Position numbers and translations under genes: made by a program. From positions 1 through 64,000 of the forward strand of contig CAMATH010000011.1 of the NCBI GenBank assembly GCA_945860955.1: a stretch of 64,000 nt of DNA, read 5' to 3'. Numbering within the stretch: the first letter of the stretch is position 1; every line of letters begins with the position of its first letter. The stretch is from Planctomicrobium piriforme (GTDB taxonomy: Bacteria > Planctomycetota > Planctomycetia > Planctomycetales > Planctomycetaceae). The notes beneath the pieces were generated by a model. That model was not told where the DNA came from. It saw only the letters and a list, made by a program, of their open reading frames with translations, and did no database searches. Shown here one piece after another: positions 57,623 to 64,000 of this stretch.

Positions 57623-60047
57623 TTATGGTCGGCAGTGTATTGCCGACTGGCGAGTGCGGATGCACGCAGCCTACCCGCAGAACCGGGGTATCGTCTCGCT
57701 CTGTCACGTCGCCCACAATTGTCGCCGCGATCTCGCCACGGACCCGCAAGCGTTCGATCAAGGCCGACACACGGTCCATGGGCACTGCCAGCAACAATCC
57801 TCCCGAAGTCTGGGGATCGAACAGCGCGGGCCAGCGTGGCGATCCGGTCAGCATCCGGTCGTCGGCCAGCAGTCCCTGGCAACGCGCACGATTGCCCGGT
57901 GCCAGGCTGCTTTCAAAACCAGCCGCCGCGAGTTCCTCAAATCCTGAGAGAACCGGAATCGCATTGAGGTTCAATCGCGCCGAGCAACCGCTCGCTTCGA
58001 GCATTTCCAGTAAGTGACCGGCGAGACCGAATCCTGTGACATCGGTCGCGGCGGTAAGATCGAATTCCCGCGCGATCGCGGCGGCCTTCCCATTACCGCG
58101 CAACATGGATAACAAAGCGGACTCCACCGCGTGAGCAGGAGCCGTGCCCCGCCTCTGTGCCGCCAGAATCACACCGGTTCCGAGCGGTTTCGTCAGAATC
58201 AGTTGGTCGCCCGGGCGGAGATTTCCTTTACGGAACGGGGGATGACCGTCGAGTCGTCCCGCGACACTGTAGCCGGCGACAAGCCGCGGGCCTTCGGTGG
58301 TGTGCCCCCCCCACAGCGTGGCCCCCGCGGCGGTGAGTTCGCGGAGCCCTCCCGCCAGGATCTGGTACAACAGTTCCGACTGCTGTTCACTGTCGGTCAC
58401 GGGCAGGGTGATGAGCGCCAGACCGCCGCTGGGATTGGCCCCCATCGCCCAAATGTCCGAGAGTGCGTGCAAGGCGGCGATTCGACCGAAAAGATACGGA
58501 TCGTCGAGGAATGCGGGAAAAAAGTCGACGGAGAAGACGTCAACAGACGGCGATTGCGTCGGCAGAACATACGCGTCGTCCAGGATCCGATCCCCACCGA
58601 CGACACCGCTGTGGCCCTCTCGTCGAAGCCGCTCAAAAACAGCATTCAGCACATCCGAAGGCACCTTTGCGCCGCAGCCGGCACACCGCATGGCGTTTGG
58701 CATCCCGCTGCTGGTGTCACCCGGCATGGTCGCCGATCGCGGTCCCGAACTGTCCGGGAGCGGTAAAGCGTTGTGATACATTTGAATGAATCGACGGTCG
58801 ATCCAGTCCTTCCAGCGCCAGGCCCAGCGACCGGTCGCCGACCACCCGCGATAGTCAGCGATCGCCCTCCCGTCACCCAGCGCGAGCAGCGACAGAGAAC
58901 CGCGCTGCGGCTTATAGTTCACCAGCTCGCGACCCGCGAAGTACCGGTTGAAATTTTCCCACAACACCGGCCCCTGTCGCACCGCGTACACTCCCGCCTT
59001 CGGCAGGGGGTGGTCCTGAAAGTCGGCTGTGTCCCCGACGGCGAACACAGGTGCGCCCCCCGTGGACTGGAGTGTCGGTCGCACCGCGAGAAAACCACTT
59101 GTGCCACGGGGGAGTCGAAACCGCTCCAGGACCGCGGGGGCCGCCGCCGCAGTCGCCCAGATCACCACATCGGCTTCAATCGATTCGCCCCCGTCGAGTG
59201 TGAGGACAACAGGCTCCAATTCGAGCTGCGGCGGCTCGGGGGCGCGACGGCCGATCGCTGTCACTCGACTGTTCAGCCGGAGTTCTATTCCACGATTTTC
59301 GAATTCGCGACGGACCGAGCGAATTGATTTTCGCGAATACCCGCGCAAAATGTCAGGATGCGAGTCAAGCAACGTGATCCGAGGTATCACGCGCTGAGTT
59401 CGCAGCCAGACCTCAGCCGCCAGGGCGATTTCAATTCCCCCCGCACCGCCCCCGACAACCGCCAGGCGGAGAGGCGATGAATGAGAATCGGTGTTTTGTG
59501 TCGCGGTTGTTACGGCAGTTGACCGGGACGATACGACCTCCCGAACGTCGGTGGCGAGCCGCTCTCGAAACGTCGCCATCGGTTTGATTCGGATCACCCG
59601 AGGGTAACGTGGATTAAAATCCACGTTACCCTCCTCGAACTGCGACTGACATAATCGCTCCATAGAAGACGGAACCGACCCGATTCCAACCGAGGCGACA
59701 TCAAAACGAATCGGCGGTCTGTCGGCCAATTCAATCTGGCGTTTCTCGGGATCCAGCCCCAGAGCCTCCGCGACAATCAACCGTCCACCACAGGCGGGGA
59801 CGAAGCGCCAGAGATCGATCTCCATTTCCTCGGGTCGATACAATCCCGCGAGTGTTCCCGGCAGCATGCCACTGTACGTCGCGCGGCTGAATGGTGAAAC
59901 CACCGTGAGCCGGACGTTGTCGATCGGCCGCATCCGCCACATCCGCGCTACATGCAAGTGAGTGTGACCGGCACCAATGAGGACGAGATCCCGCATCGGC
60001 GGTCGTTCCGGACGGTTAGCCCCCTGACGAGAATGACTGGCGTTCAT
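57609..60047 (-). CDS. selD: FAD-dependent oxidoreductase fused to selenide, water dikinase (SelD)
   Basis: About 812 residues. The N-terminal half is a pyridine-nucleotide-disulfide oxidoreductase-type flavoprotein: RDLVLIGAGHTHLHVARMW, LAVVGGGAGGIEIALAAEVWL and VFAVGDTADFQDHPLPKAGVYA. The C-terminal half is SelD, which makes selenophosphate from selenide and ATP: CAGCGAKVPSDVLNAVF (Cys where some enzymes have selenocysteine), SVDFFPAFLDDPYLFGRIAA, GGHTTEGPRLVAGYSV and DVTGFGLAGHLLEM. Such fusions are known. The start is either 60047, 1 nt after the selA stop, or 59996 (RDLVLIGAG). A perfect 34-nt palindrome lies in-frame at 59600-59633. The 3' end overlaps the convergent blaR1-like gene by 14 nt. 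Confidence 0.88.
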   Translation of the reverse strand: MNASHSRQGANRPERPPMRDLVLIGAGHTHLHVARMWRMRPIDNVRLTVVSPFSRATYSGMLPGTLAGLYRPEEMEIDLWRFVPACGGRLIVAEALGLDPEKRQIELADRPPIRFDVASVGIGSVPSSMERLCQSQFEEGNVDFNPRYPRVIRIKPMATFRERLATDVREVVSSRSTAVTTATQNTDSHSSPLRLAVVGGGAGGIEIALAAEVWLRTQRVIPRITLLDSHPDILRGYSRKSIRSVRREFENRGIELRLNSRVTAIGRRAPEPPQLELEPVVLTLDGGESIEADVVIWATAAAAPAVLERFRLPRGTSGFLAVRPTLQSTGGAPVFAVGDTADFQDHPLPKAGVYAVRQGPVLWENFNRYFAGRELVNYKPQRGSLSLLALGDGRAIADYRGWSATGRWAWRWKDWIDRRFIQMYHNALPLPDSSGPRSATMPGDTSSGMPNAMRCAGCGAKVPSDVLNAVFERLRREGHSGVVGGDRILDDAYVLPTQSPSVDVFSVDFFPAFLDDPYLFGRIAALHALSDIWAMGANPSGGLALITLPVTDSEQQSELLYQILAGGLRELTAAGATLWGGHTTEGPRLVAGYSVAGRLDGHPPFRKGNLRPGDQLILTKPLGTGVILAAQRRGTAPAHAVESALLSMLRGNGKAAAIAREFDLTAATDVTGFGLAGHLLEMLEASGCSARLNLNAIPVLSGFEELAAAGFESSLAPGNRARCQGLLADDRMLTGSPRWPALFDPQTSGGLLLAVPMDRVSALIERLRVRGEIAATIVGDVTERDDTPVLRVGCVHPHSPVGNTLPTIISHS
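57628..57647 (+). terminator. hairpin at the convergent blaR1/selD gene ends
   Basis: GTCGGCA and TGCCGAC pair around GTGTAT, 5 nt after the blaR1-like stop and inside the selD 3' end. It may end the bla transcript, though there is no T run. Confidence 0.4.
59600..59633. repeat. perfect 34-nt palindrome inserted in-frame in selD
   Basis: GAGGGTAACGTGGATT, then AA, then AATCCACGTTACCCTC: a 16-bp perfect stem with a 2-nt centre. On the gene strand it encodes the segment EGNVDFNPRYP in a loop between Rossmann-fold parts of the oxidoreductase half. It looks like an inserted mobile palindrome rather than a natural coding feature. Confidence 0.75.
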
Positions 60048-60048
60048 G

Positions 60049-61497
60049 CTACGGTGAATCCGCCAGACTCTGGCACAGCGCGGCGACCAGTTGAGAATCC
60101 TCGTCCGGCAGCACACTCCGCAAATCGAGCAACAGGTGGTCGCATTCAATGCGGGGAAACACCGCCGGCGAACCAAGCCGCAATTGACGCGCCAACTGGC
60201 TCGCGGACCGGCCATCACCGGCCACGCGAATGACCGCCGTTGGCAGTGTGGCGACCGGAAGCGCGCCCCCGCCGACCGGCGAGCGATCCTGGACGACATC
60301 GATCCGAAACCGGTTCCCGGCGTCGTGGCCCGCGAAATCCGCTGGTCGATTCCCGAGAGCCTCCCACGACGCGACAATCCGGCCGGCGCGTTCGACAAGT
60401 TCGCTGACCGGGGTCGAGAGCAGTCGTAACGTCGGGATCTCGGTGACTTCGGCCCCGCGCAGGTACGAGTCAAGCGTCGCCTGCAACGCGGCGATCGTCA
60501 GTTTGTCGACCCGAAACGCCCGGGCAAGCGGATGCCGCCGGAGCGTCTCGATCAAGTCCGGTCGGCCCAGCAGGATCCCACACTGGGGGCCACCCAACAA
60601 TTTGTCACCACTACCCAGAACCAGATCCGCCCCCGCCCGCAGACTGTCGGTGAACGTCGGCTCTTTTGGCAAGCCGAACCGGGTCGTGTCGACCAGGCAG
60701 CCACTGCCAATGTCGTCGATCGCCCAGACGCCATTCTGTCGCGCGAGGTCGACGAGTTCGCCAATCTCCGGGGAGTGCGCGAATCCTTCAATTCGATAAT
60801 TCGACGGATGCACCCGCAGGATCGCCGCGGTCGCGGGGGTGATCGCCCGCGCATAATCGGTGAGGTGCGTGCGATTCGTCGCTCCGACTTCCCGCAAGAC
60901 CGCCCCGCTGGCAGCGAAGATCTCGGGGAGTCGAAAGGATCCGCCGATCTCGATCAACTGTCCACGCGAAATAATCACTTCGCGACCTGCTGCCAGTGCC
61001 GACAGCGCGAGAACCGTGGCGGCGGCGTTGTTGTTCACCACCAGCGCCCCCTTGGCTCCTGTGAGATCCCGAAACGCCGGCAGTAACTGATCTCCCCGCT
61101 GGCTCCGTTCTCCCGAATCGAGTTCGACCTCGAGACTGCAGCCGCGGGAGTTCGCGACGAGCGCGGCGGTCGCGCGCTCCGAGAGGGGAGCCCGACCCAG
61201 CGAGGTATGTAGAATCACGCCGGTCGCGTTGATGACCGGCCCCAGTCGGCACGATTCGTATTTTTTCGCTCGTTCCTGGATGTCAGCAAGCACGGTTTCC
61301 AACAGGCCAGGCCGCGAGATCTTCGCGTCGAGATCCCCCGCCGAAAGTCGGATTCGCAGCGAATCCACCGCTTCCCGGGTGAATTGCGCGATCGGCTCCC
61401 GCCCCAATCGATCGATGAGTTCGACGCACGCGGCCTGCGACAGGATCCCTCCCACCGACGGAATCGCGCGCAGTCGGCGGGAGTCGGGCGTCGTCAT
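60049..61497 (-). CDS. selA: L-seryl-tRNA(Sec) selenium transferase
   Basis: A 482-residue PLP enzyme that converts seryl-tRNA(Sec) to selenocysteinyl-tRNA(Sec) using selenophosphate. Family features are SVGGILSQ near the N-terminus, VINATGVILHTSLGRAPLS (residues 88-106), ALVVNNNAAATVLAL, the region RTHLTDYARAI, and the PLP lysine Lys299 in VLGSGDKLLGGPQCGI. Together with selD directly downstream (gap 1 nt), this implies the organism makes selenoproteins; selB and tRNA-Sec are not in the window. It starts 6 nt after the small membrane protein gene and is likely part of a four-gene transcript. Confidence 0.92.
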   Translation of the reverse strand: MTTPDSRRLRAIPSVGGILSQAACVELIDRLGREPIAQFTREAVDSLRIRLSAGDLDAKISRPGLLETVLADIQERAKKYESCRLGPVINATGVILHTSLGRAPLSERATAALVANSRGCSLEVELDSGERSQRGDQLLPAFRDLTGAKGALVVNNNAAATVLALSALAAGREVIISRGQLIEIGGSFRLPEIFAASGAVLREVGATNRTHLTDYARAITPATAAILRVHPSNYRIEGFAHSPEIGELVDLARQNGVWAIDDIGSGCLVDTTRFGLPKEPTFTDSLRAGADLVLGSGDKLLGGPQCGILLGRPDLIETLRRHPLARAFRVDKLTIAALQATLDSYLRGAEVTEIPTLRLLSTPVSELVERAGRIVASWEALGNRPADFAGHDAGNRFRIDVVQDRSPVGGGALPVATLPTAVIRVAGDGRSASQLARQLRLGSPAVFPRIECDHLLLDLRSVLPDEDSQLVAALCQSLADSP

Positions 61498-61503
61498 TAC
61501 CCG

Positions 61504-61725
61504 CTACGTATTGCGCGACAGAAACAGCAGCACAAGCATCACCGCGAACATGAACGCGCCAATCGTGAACGCCAGCCGCAGCGCGCGGCGGACGATCAGC
61601 TCGGACGATTCGTGCCGGCTGGCGCTGTAGACCAGACTGATGACGACAATCAATGGAAGGGCGTACCAACTGCGCGTCAGGCCGATCCCTTCGAGGCCGG
61701 CCGCCAATGTCAACCAGTGATTCAT
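61504..61725 (-). CDS. small membrane protein of unknown function
   Basis: 73 residues starting NHWLTLAAGLEG at the ATG 61725. Two hydrophobic segments, about residues 20-37 (WYALPLIVVISLVYSAS) and 50-70 (FTIGAFMFAVMLVLLFL), are joined by a charged loop (RHESSELIVRRALRL). No family is known to me. It lies 28 nt after the DUF6677-type gene and 6 nt before selA, so it is part of that transcript; a link to selenium metabolism is not shown by anything in the sequence. Confidence 0.7.
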   Translation of the reverse strand: MNHWLTLAAGLEGIGLTRSWYALPLIVVISLVYSASRHESSELIVRRALRLAFTIGAFMFAVMLVLLFLSRNT

Positions 61726-61753
61726 CGGACGTCTCCTGTCAGAGGAAAGGGGG

Positions 61754-62632
61754 TCAGGCGGTTTTGCCTGGGGCCGGTTGCTTGGGATCGAGGGGACGGG
61801 TCTCTTCGTCACCATACGCCGGACCATGGACTGCGTCGAAAATCGCCAGCACGTTGAGCAGGCCGGCGATCATGGTATAGACCACACCCAATTCGAATCG
61901 GGAACCGAGTTCGCGGTGAGCCCGGTCGAGCTCTGAATTCCCGTGGGCGTCATTCAACGGAACTTCGTACCAGTCCCAGAGTGGTCGGGGGATGCTTCCT
62001 TTCAGACTTCCCGCGATGGGAGTGGGGGGGGCTCCCGATTTTCCGGGAAGTTCTCCCTGGAAAAAACCCTCAAATCCCCGGTCACGGTTCGGTGCCACCT
62101 GCGACTCGATCGAACACCGGGTGACAGTTCCTTCCAGTGGCGTTGTCCCTTCGTCGGTCGTCAGTGTTCCCGTGAACTTCGCCGCGTTGTTCACATCGCC
62201 ATTGATCGCCGCCTGGGGAATCGCGATTGATCCCTCGAGCCGACCGCTGCCGGTTTTGAAGTTCAGGTCACCCGAAAAGGTGCCATTGAGGTCGTTGGTC
62301 AGAAATCGGCTGTCAAACGCGAGTTTGTTGCGAAACTTGGTCTGAGCGATCGCCGGCAGCGCGGGCAGCCCCGCCCAGACCTGGCAGAGATACGCGTAGG
62401 TTCGATTCTCGGGATCTTCCCACTGAAAATAGACGACCTGACCATGCCCGATTCGCAAACCGGTGAAGAATGTTCCCAGAATGCAGACAAAATACAGCGC
62501 CGCCTTGAACAGCCGGCCCTGGTAATAATGTCCCAATCCCGGGATCAGAAACGCCAAAACCCCCGCCAGAATCGGGTTTTTCAGGTTGGCCTTCGGTGCC
62601 GCGGCGGTTGGTGTTGGTGCAGTGTCAGACAT
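61754..62632 (-). CDS. planctomycete membrane protein, DUF6677-like
   Basis: A 292-residue protein from the ATG at 62632. A low-complexity N-terminus (Thr, Pro, Ala) is followed by two hydrophobic segments in NPILAGVLAFLIPGLGHYYQG and FKAALYFVCILGTFFTGLRIG, a TM2-like arrangement with the GLGHYYQGR turn between them. A soluble middle region with repeated beta-type segments (LNGTFSGDLNF, AKFTGTLTTDEG) follows, then a C-terminal hydrophobic segment (VVYTMIAGLLNVLAIFDAVHG). I recall this family as DUF6677, mostly planctomycete; its function is unknown. It is the first gene of the unit leading to selA and selD, and divergent from the MBL-fold gene. Confidence 0.7.
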   Translation of the reverse strand: MSDTAPTPTAAAPKANLKNPILAGVLAFLIPGLGHYYQGRLFKAALYFVCILGTFFTGLRIGHGQVVYFQWEDPENRTYAYLCQVWAGLPALPAIAQTKFRNKLAFDSRFLTNDLNGTFSGDLNFKTGSGRLEGSIAIPQAAINGDVNNAAKFTGTLTTDEGTTPLEGTVTRCSIESQVAPNRDRGFEGFFQGELPGKSGAPPTPIAGSLKGSIPRPLWDWYEVPLNDAHGNSELDRAHRELGSRFELGVVYTMIAGLLNVLAIFDAVHGPAYGDEETRPLDPKQPAPGKTA

Positions 62633-62797
62633 GGATTCTGTCGTGATGATCGCGTTCGGGGGCAATCTCACCCCGAACCTGTGCGATTCCTGGGGAAGTG
62701 CCTATGCTGGGATTCTAATGGACAGTCTGATCTTGTGGTAGCCGCGTTCCCGGCGAACGACCCGCACCACTACTTCGTTCCAGCCCCCGGATTCTTG

Positions 62798-63454
62798 ATG
62801 TCTGGCCCGCCCCGAGTTGAAATTCTTGTCACACAGCCATTCCAGCAGAATACGCTGCTGGTCGCACTCGCCGACAGTGACCGCTGTATCGTGCTGGATC
62901 CCGGATTTGGACCGCAGAAGATCATCGCGGCAATCGAAAAACGGGGCTGGACACCCGAGGCGATTCTCTTGACGCACGGGCATATCGATCACATCGCCGG
63001 CAATGAGGGGCTCCGGCAGCGATGGCCGGAAATTCCGATTCTGATCGGGACGGGGGACGCCCCGATGCTCACGGACGCGAAACTGAACCTGAGCGCACCG
63101 TACGGAATGGAACTCGTCAGCCCTCCCGCCGACCGGCTGCTTTCCGAGGGCGAAAAACTCACCGTCGCCGGCCTGGAGTTCGAGGTCCGCCTCATCCCCG
63201 GACACAGCCCGGGACATATCGTCTATGTCTACCACGCCGCCGAACCAAAATTCGTACTCGGCGGTGACGTGCTGTTCCAGGGAAGCATCGGACGGACCGA
63301 TTTCCCGGGGGGCAGCCAGCAGTTGCTGGTCGATGGGATCCGCAAGAAGTTGTTCACTCTTCCCAACGACACGGTCGTGTTCCCCGGGCACGGCGATCCG
63401 ACGACGGTCGGGGAAGAACGGGAGACCAACCCGTTCTGCGGATCGCGAGCGTAG
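62798..63454 (+). CDS. MBL-fold hydrolase (glyoxalase II-like)
   Basis: A 218-residue metallo-beta-lactamase-fold protein. The metal motif is LTHGHIDHIAGNEGL, with further ligands in IPGHSPGHIVYV, LGGDVLFQGSIGRTDFPGG and FPGHGDPTTVGEE. The order and spacing match small glyoxalase II-like hydrolases, which act on thioesters such as S-lactoylglutathione or related substrates; in organisms without glutathione the substrate is open. The ATG at 62798 (SGPPRVEILVTQPFQQN) gives the usual N-terminus; the frame open from 62444 lies antisense to the DUF6677-like gene and is not used. Confidence 0.88.
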   Translation: MSGPPRVEILVTQPFQQNTLLVALADSDRCIVLDPGFGPQKIIAAIEKRGWTPEAILLTHGHIDHIAGNEGLRQRWPEIPILIGTGDAPMLTDAKLNLSAPYGMELVSPPADRLLSEGEKLTVAGLEFEVRLIPGHSPGHIVYVYHAAEPKFVLGGDVLFQGSIGRTDFPGGSQQLLVDGIRKKLFTLPNDTVVFPGHGDPTTVGEERETNPFCGSRA

Positions 63455-63610
63455 TCAATGACTCGCTGACGGAGCCTAAAAACTCGGTAATAAACGCGAC
63501 ATCAGCCCGACGGGACGGGTCAGGCCTCTGAATACAATCCAGGGGTATGGCTCAAGTCGATGCACTGTCCTACGGAGCGTGTGTCTCGTTTTGAACCTTG
63601 TTTGCCGTCA

Positions 63611-63991
63611 TTACGCCGCCCGGCGCAGTTCGAGCGACGACTGGGCGTCGAATTCGAGTTCCACGGTCAGTGGCTCGCTTGGCGATCCGGTCCGTTTCAA
63701 TTCGACCCGGGCACCGTAAGGATAGGCGACGCTGGCACGCAGTCGCACTCCAGGATTGGCGGGCACTTGGCAGTGAAACGCCGGTGTTCGCTGAAAGGGG
63801 GGACAGAACGCCACGTGGACGGTGACCGTGGATTGGCCGGCGGGAAAGTCGACTTGCATGACCCCTTCCAGCCGTTCAGCACCCCGGCCGTCCACCGTCC
63901 GCTGCATCCATTGAATCGGGTGCATGTCCCCGGCCGATTCCGCCGACCGTCGGCTGGCACGCATCGGAAGTTCAAATACGCTGTCCACCAT
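63611..63991 (-). CDS. protein of unknown function
   Basis: A 126-residue protein with no family I recognise. Segments LEGVMQVDFPAGQSTVTVHVAF and VELKRTGSPSEPLTVELEFDAQ suggest two beta-sheet-forming strands on either side of a Pro-rich middle part (PPFQRTPAFHCQVPANPG). There is no signal peptide or membrane segment. It lies just inside the right edge of the window with its start at 63991 and is convergent with the MBL-fold gene. The 156-bp gap between them shows nothing definite. Confidence 0.6.
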   Translation of the reverse strand: MVDSVFELPMRASRRSAESAGDMHPIQWMQRTVDGRGAERLEGVMQVDFPAGQSTVTVHVAFCPPFQRTPAFHCQVPANPGVRLRASVAYPYGARVELKRTGSPSEPLTVELEFDAQSSLELRRAA

Positions 63992-64000
63992 GAGTTCCTT

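Noticed and set aside
63455-63610. Search for tRNA-Sec or another small RNA gene near the selenium genes
   Set aside because: I saw only weak GC-rich pairing (CCCG/CGGG) and no cloverleaf.

Overview
The window looks like chromosomal DNA of a planctomycete, judged by content rather than by database search: a 15.6 kb gene for a modular extracellular protein with an LEPR-XLL N-terminus and C-terminal dockerin-like repeats, a BlaI/BlaR1-type pair whose BlaR1 carries a huge periplasmic extension, an FHA-GAF histidine kinase, and generally high GC. I saw no rRNA, tRNA, CRISPR array, insertion sequence or phage gene.

Layout. (1) 1-404: a gene cut by the window edge. (2) 620-22107, all minus strand: a tightly packed exosortase-linked exopolysaccharide cluster of 16 genes. 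Transcription runs from the exosortase at the right end through a Wzc-like co-polymerase/kinase, EpsI, a priming sugar transferase, two polysaccharide deacetylases, four glycosyltransferases, an O-antigen polymerase/ligase-like protein, a heparinase II/III-type lyase, a zinc-dehydrogenase/Gfo-Idh-MocA fusion, UDP-glucose and GDP-mannose dehydrogenases, and a FemAB-like protein. The two sugar dehydrogenases point to a polymer rich in uronic acids. (3) 22365-23036: a DUF1326 protein. (4) 23630-39196, plus strand: the giant protein, with Calx-beta, LamG, malectin-like, PPC, FG-GAP, EF-hand-like, cadherin-like and dockerin-like parts; several domains are inserted inside others. (5) 39354-41647: two proteins of unknown function, a 61-bp tandem repeat, and csrA. 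(6) 41902-48614, minus strand: a five-gene operon cysK - sulfate-binding lipoprotein - two encapsulin shell genes with cyclic-nucleotide-binding-like inserts - cysteine desulfurase with a 135-residue N-terminal extension. This is the most interesting system here: a sulfur-handling protein nanocompartment. (7) 48768-52562: an FHA-GAF histidine kinase, and a YhcH-family protein followed by a class III aminotransferase. (8) 52938-57622: blaI and the blaR1-like gene behind a promoter with overlapping inverted repeats. (9) 57609-62632, minus strand: selenium genes (selA and an oxidoreductase-SelD fusion) behind two membrane-protein genes. (10) 62798-63991: an MBL-fold hydrolase and one unknown gene.

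How the parts fit together. In the encapsulin operon, sulfate capture, cysteine synthesis and a shell-targeted cysteine desulfurase make a coherent route from sulfate through cysteine to enclosed sulfur. The polysaccharide cluster plus the giant adhesin-like protein suggest heavy investment in the cell surface or matrix. All functions are inferred from motifs and remembered family features; no searches were run.
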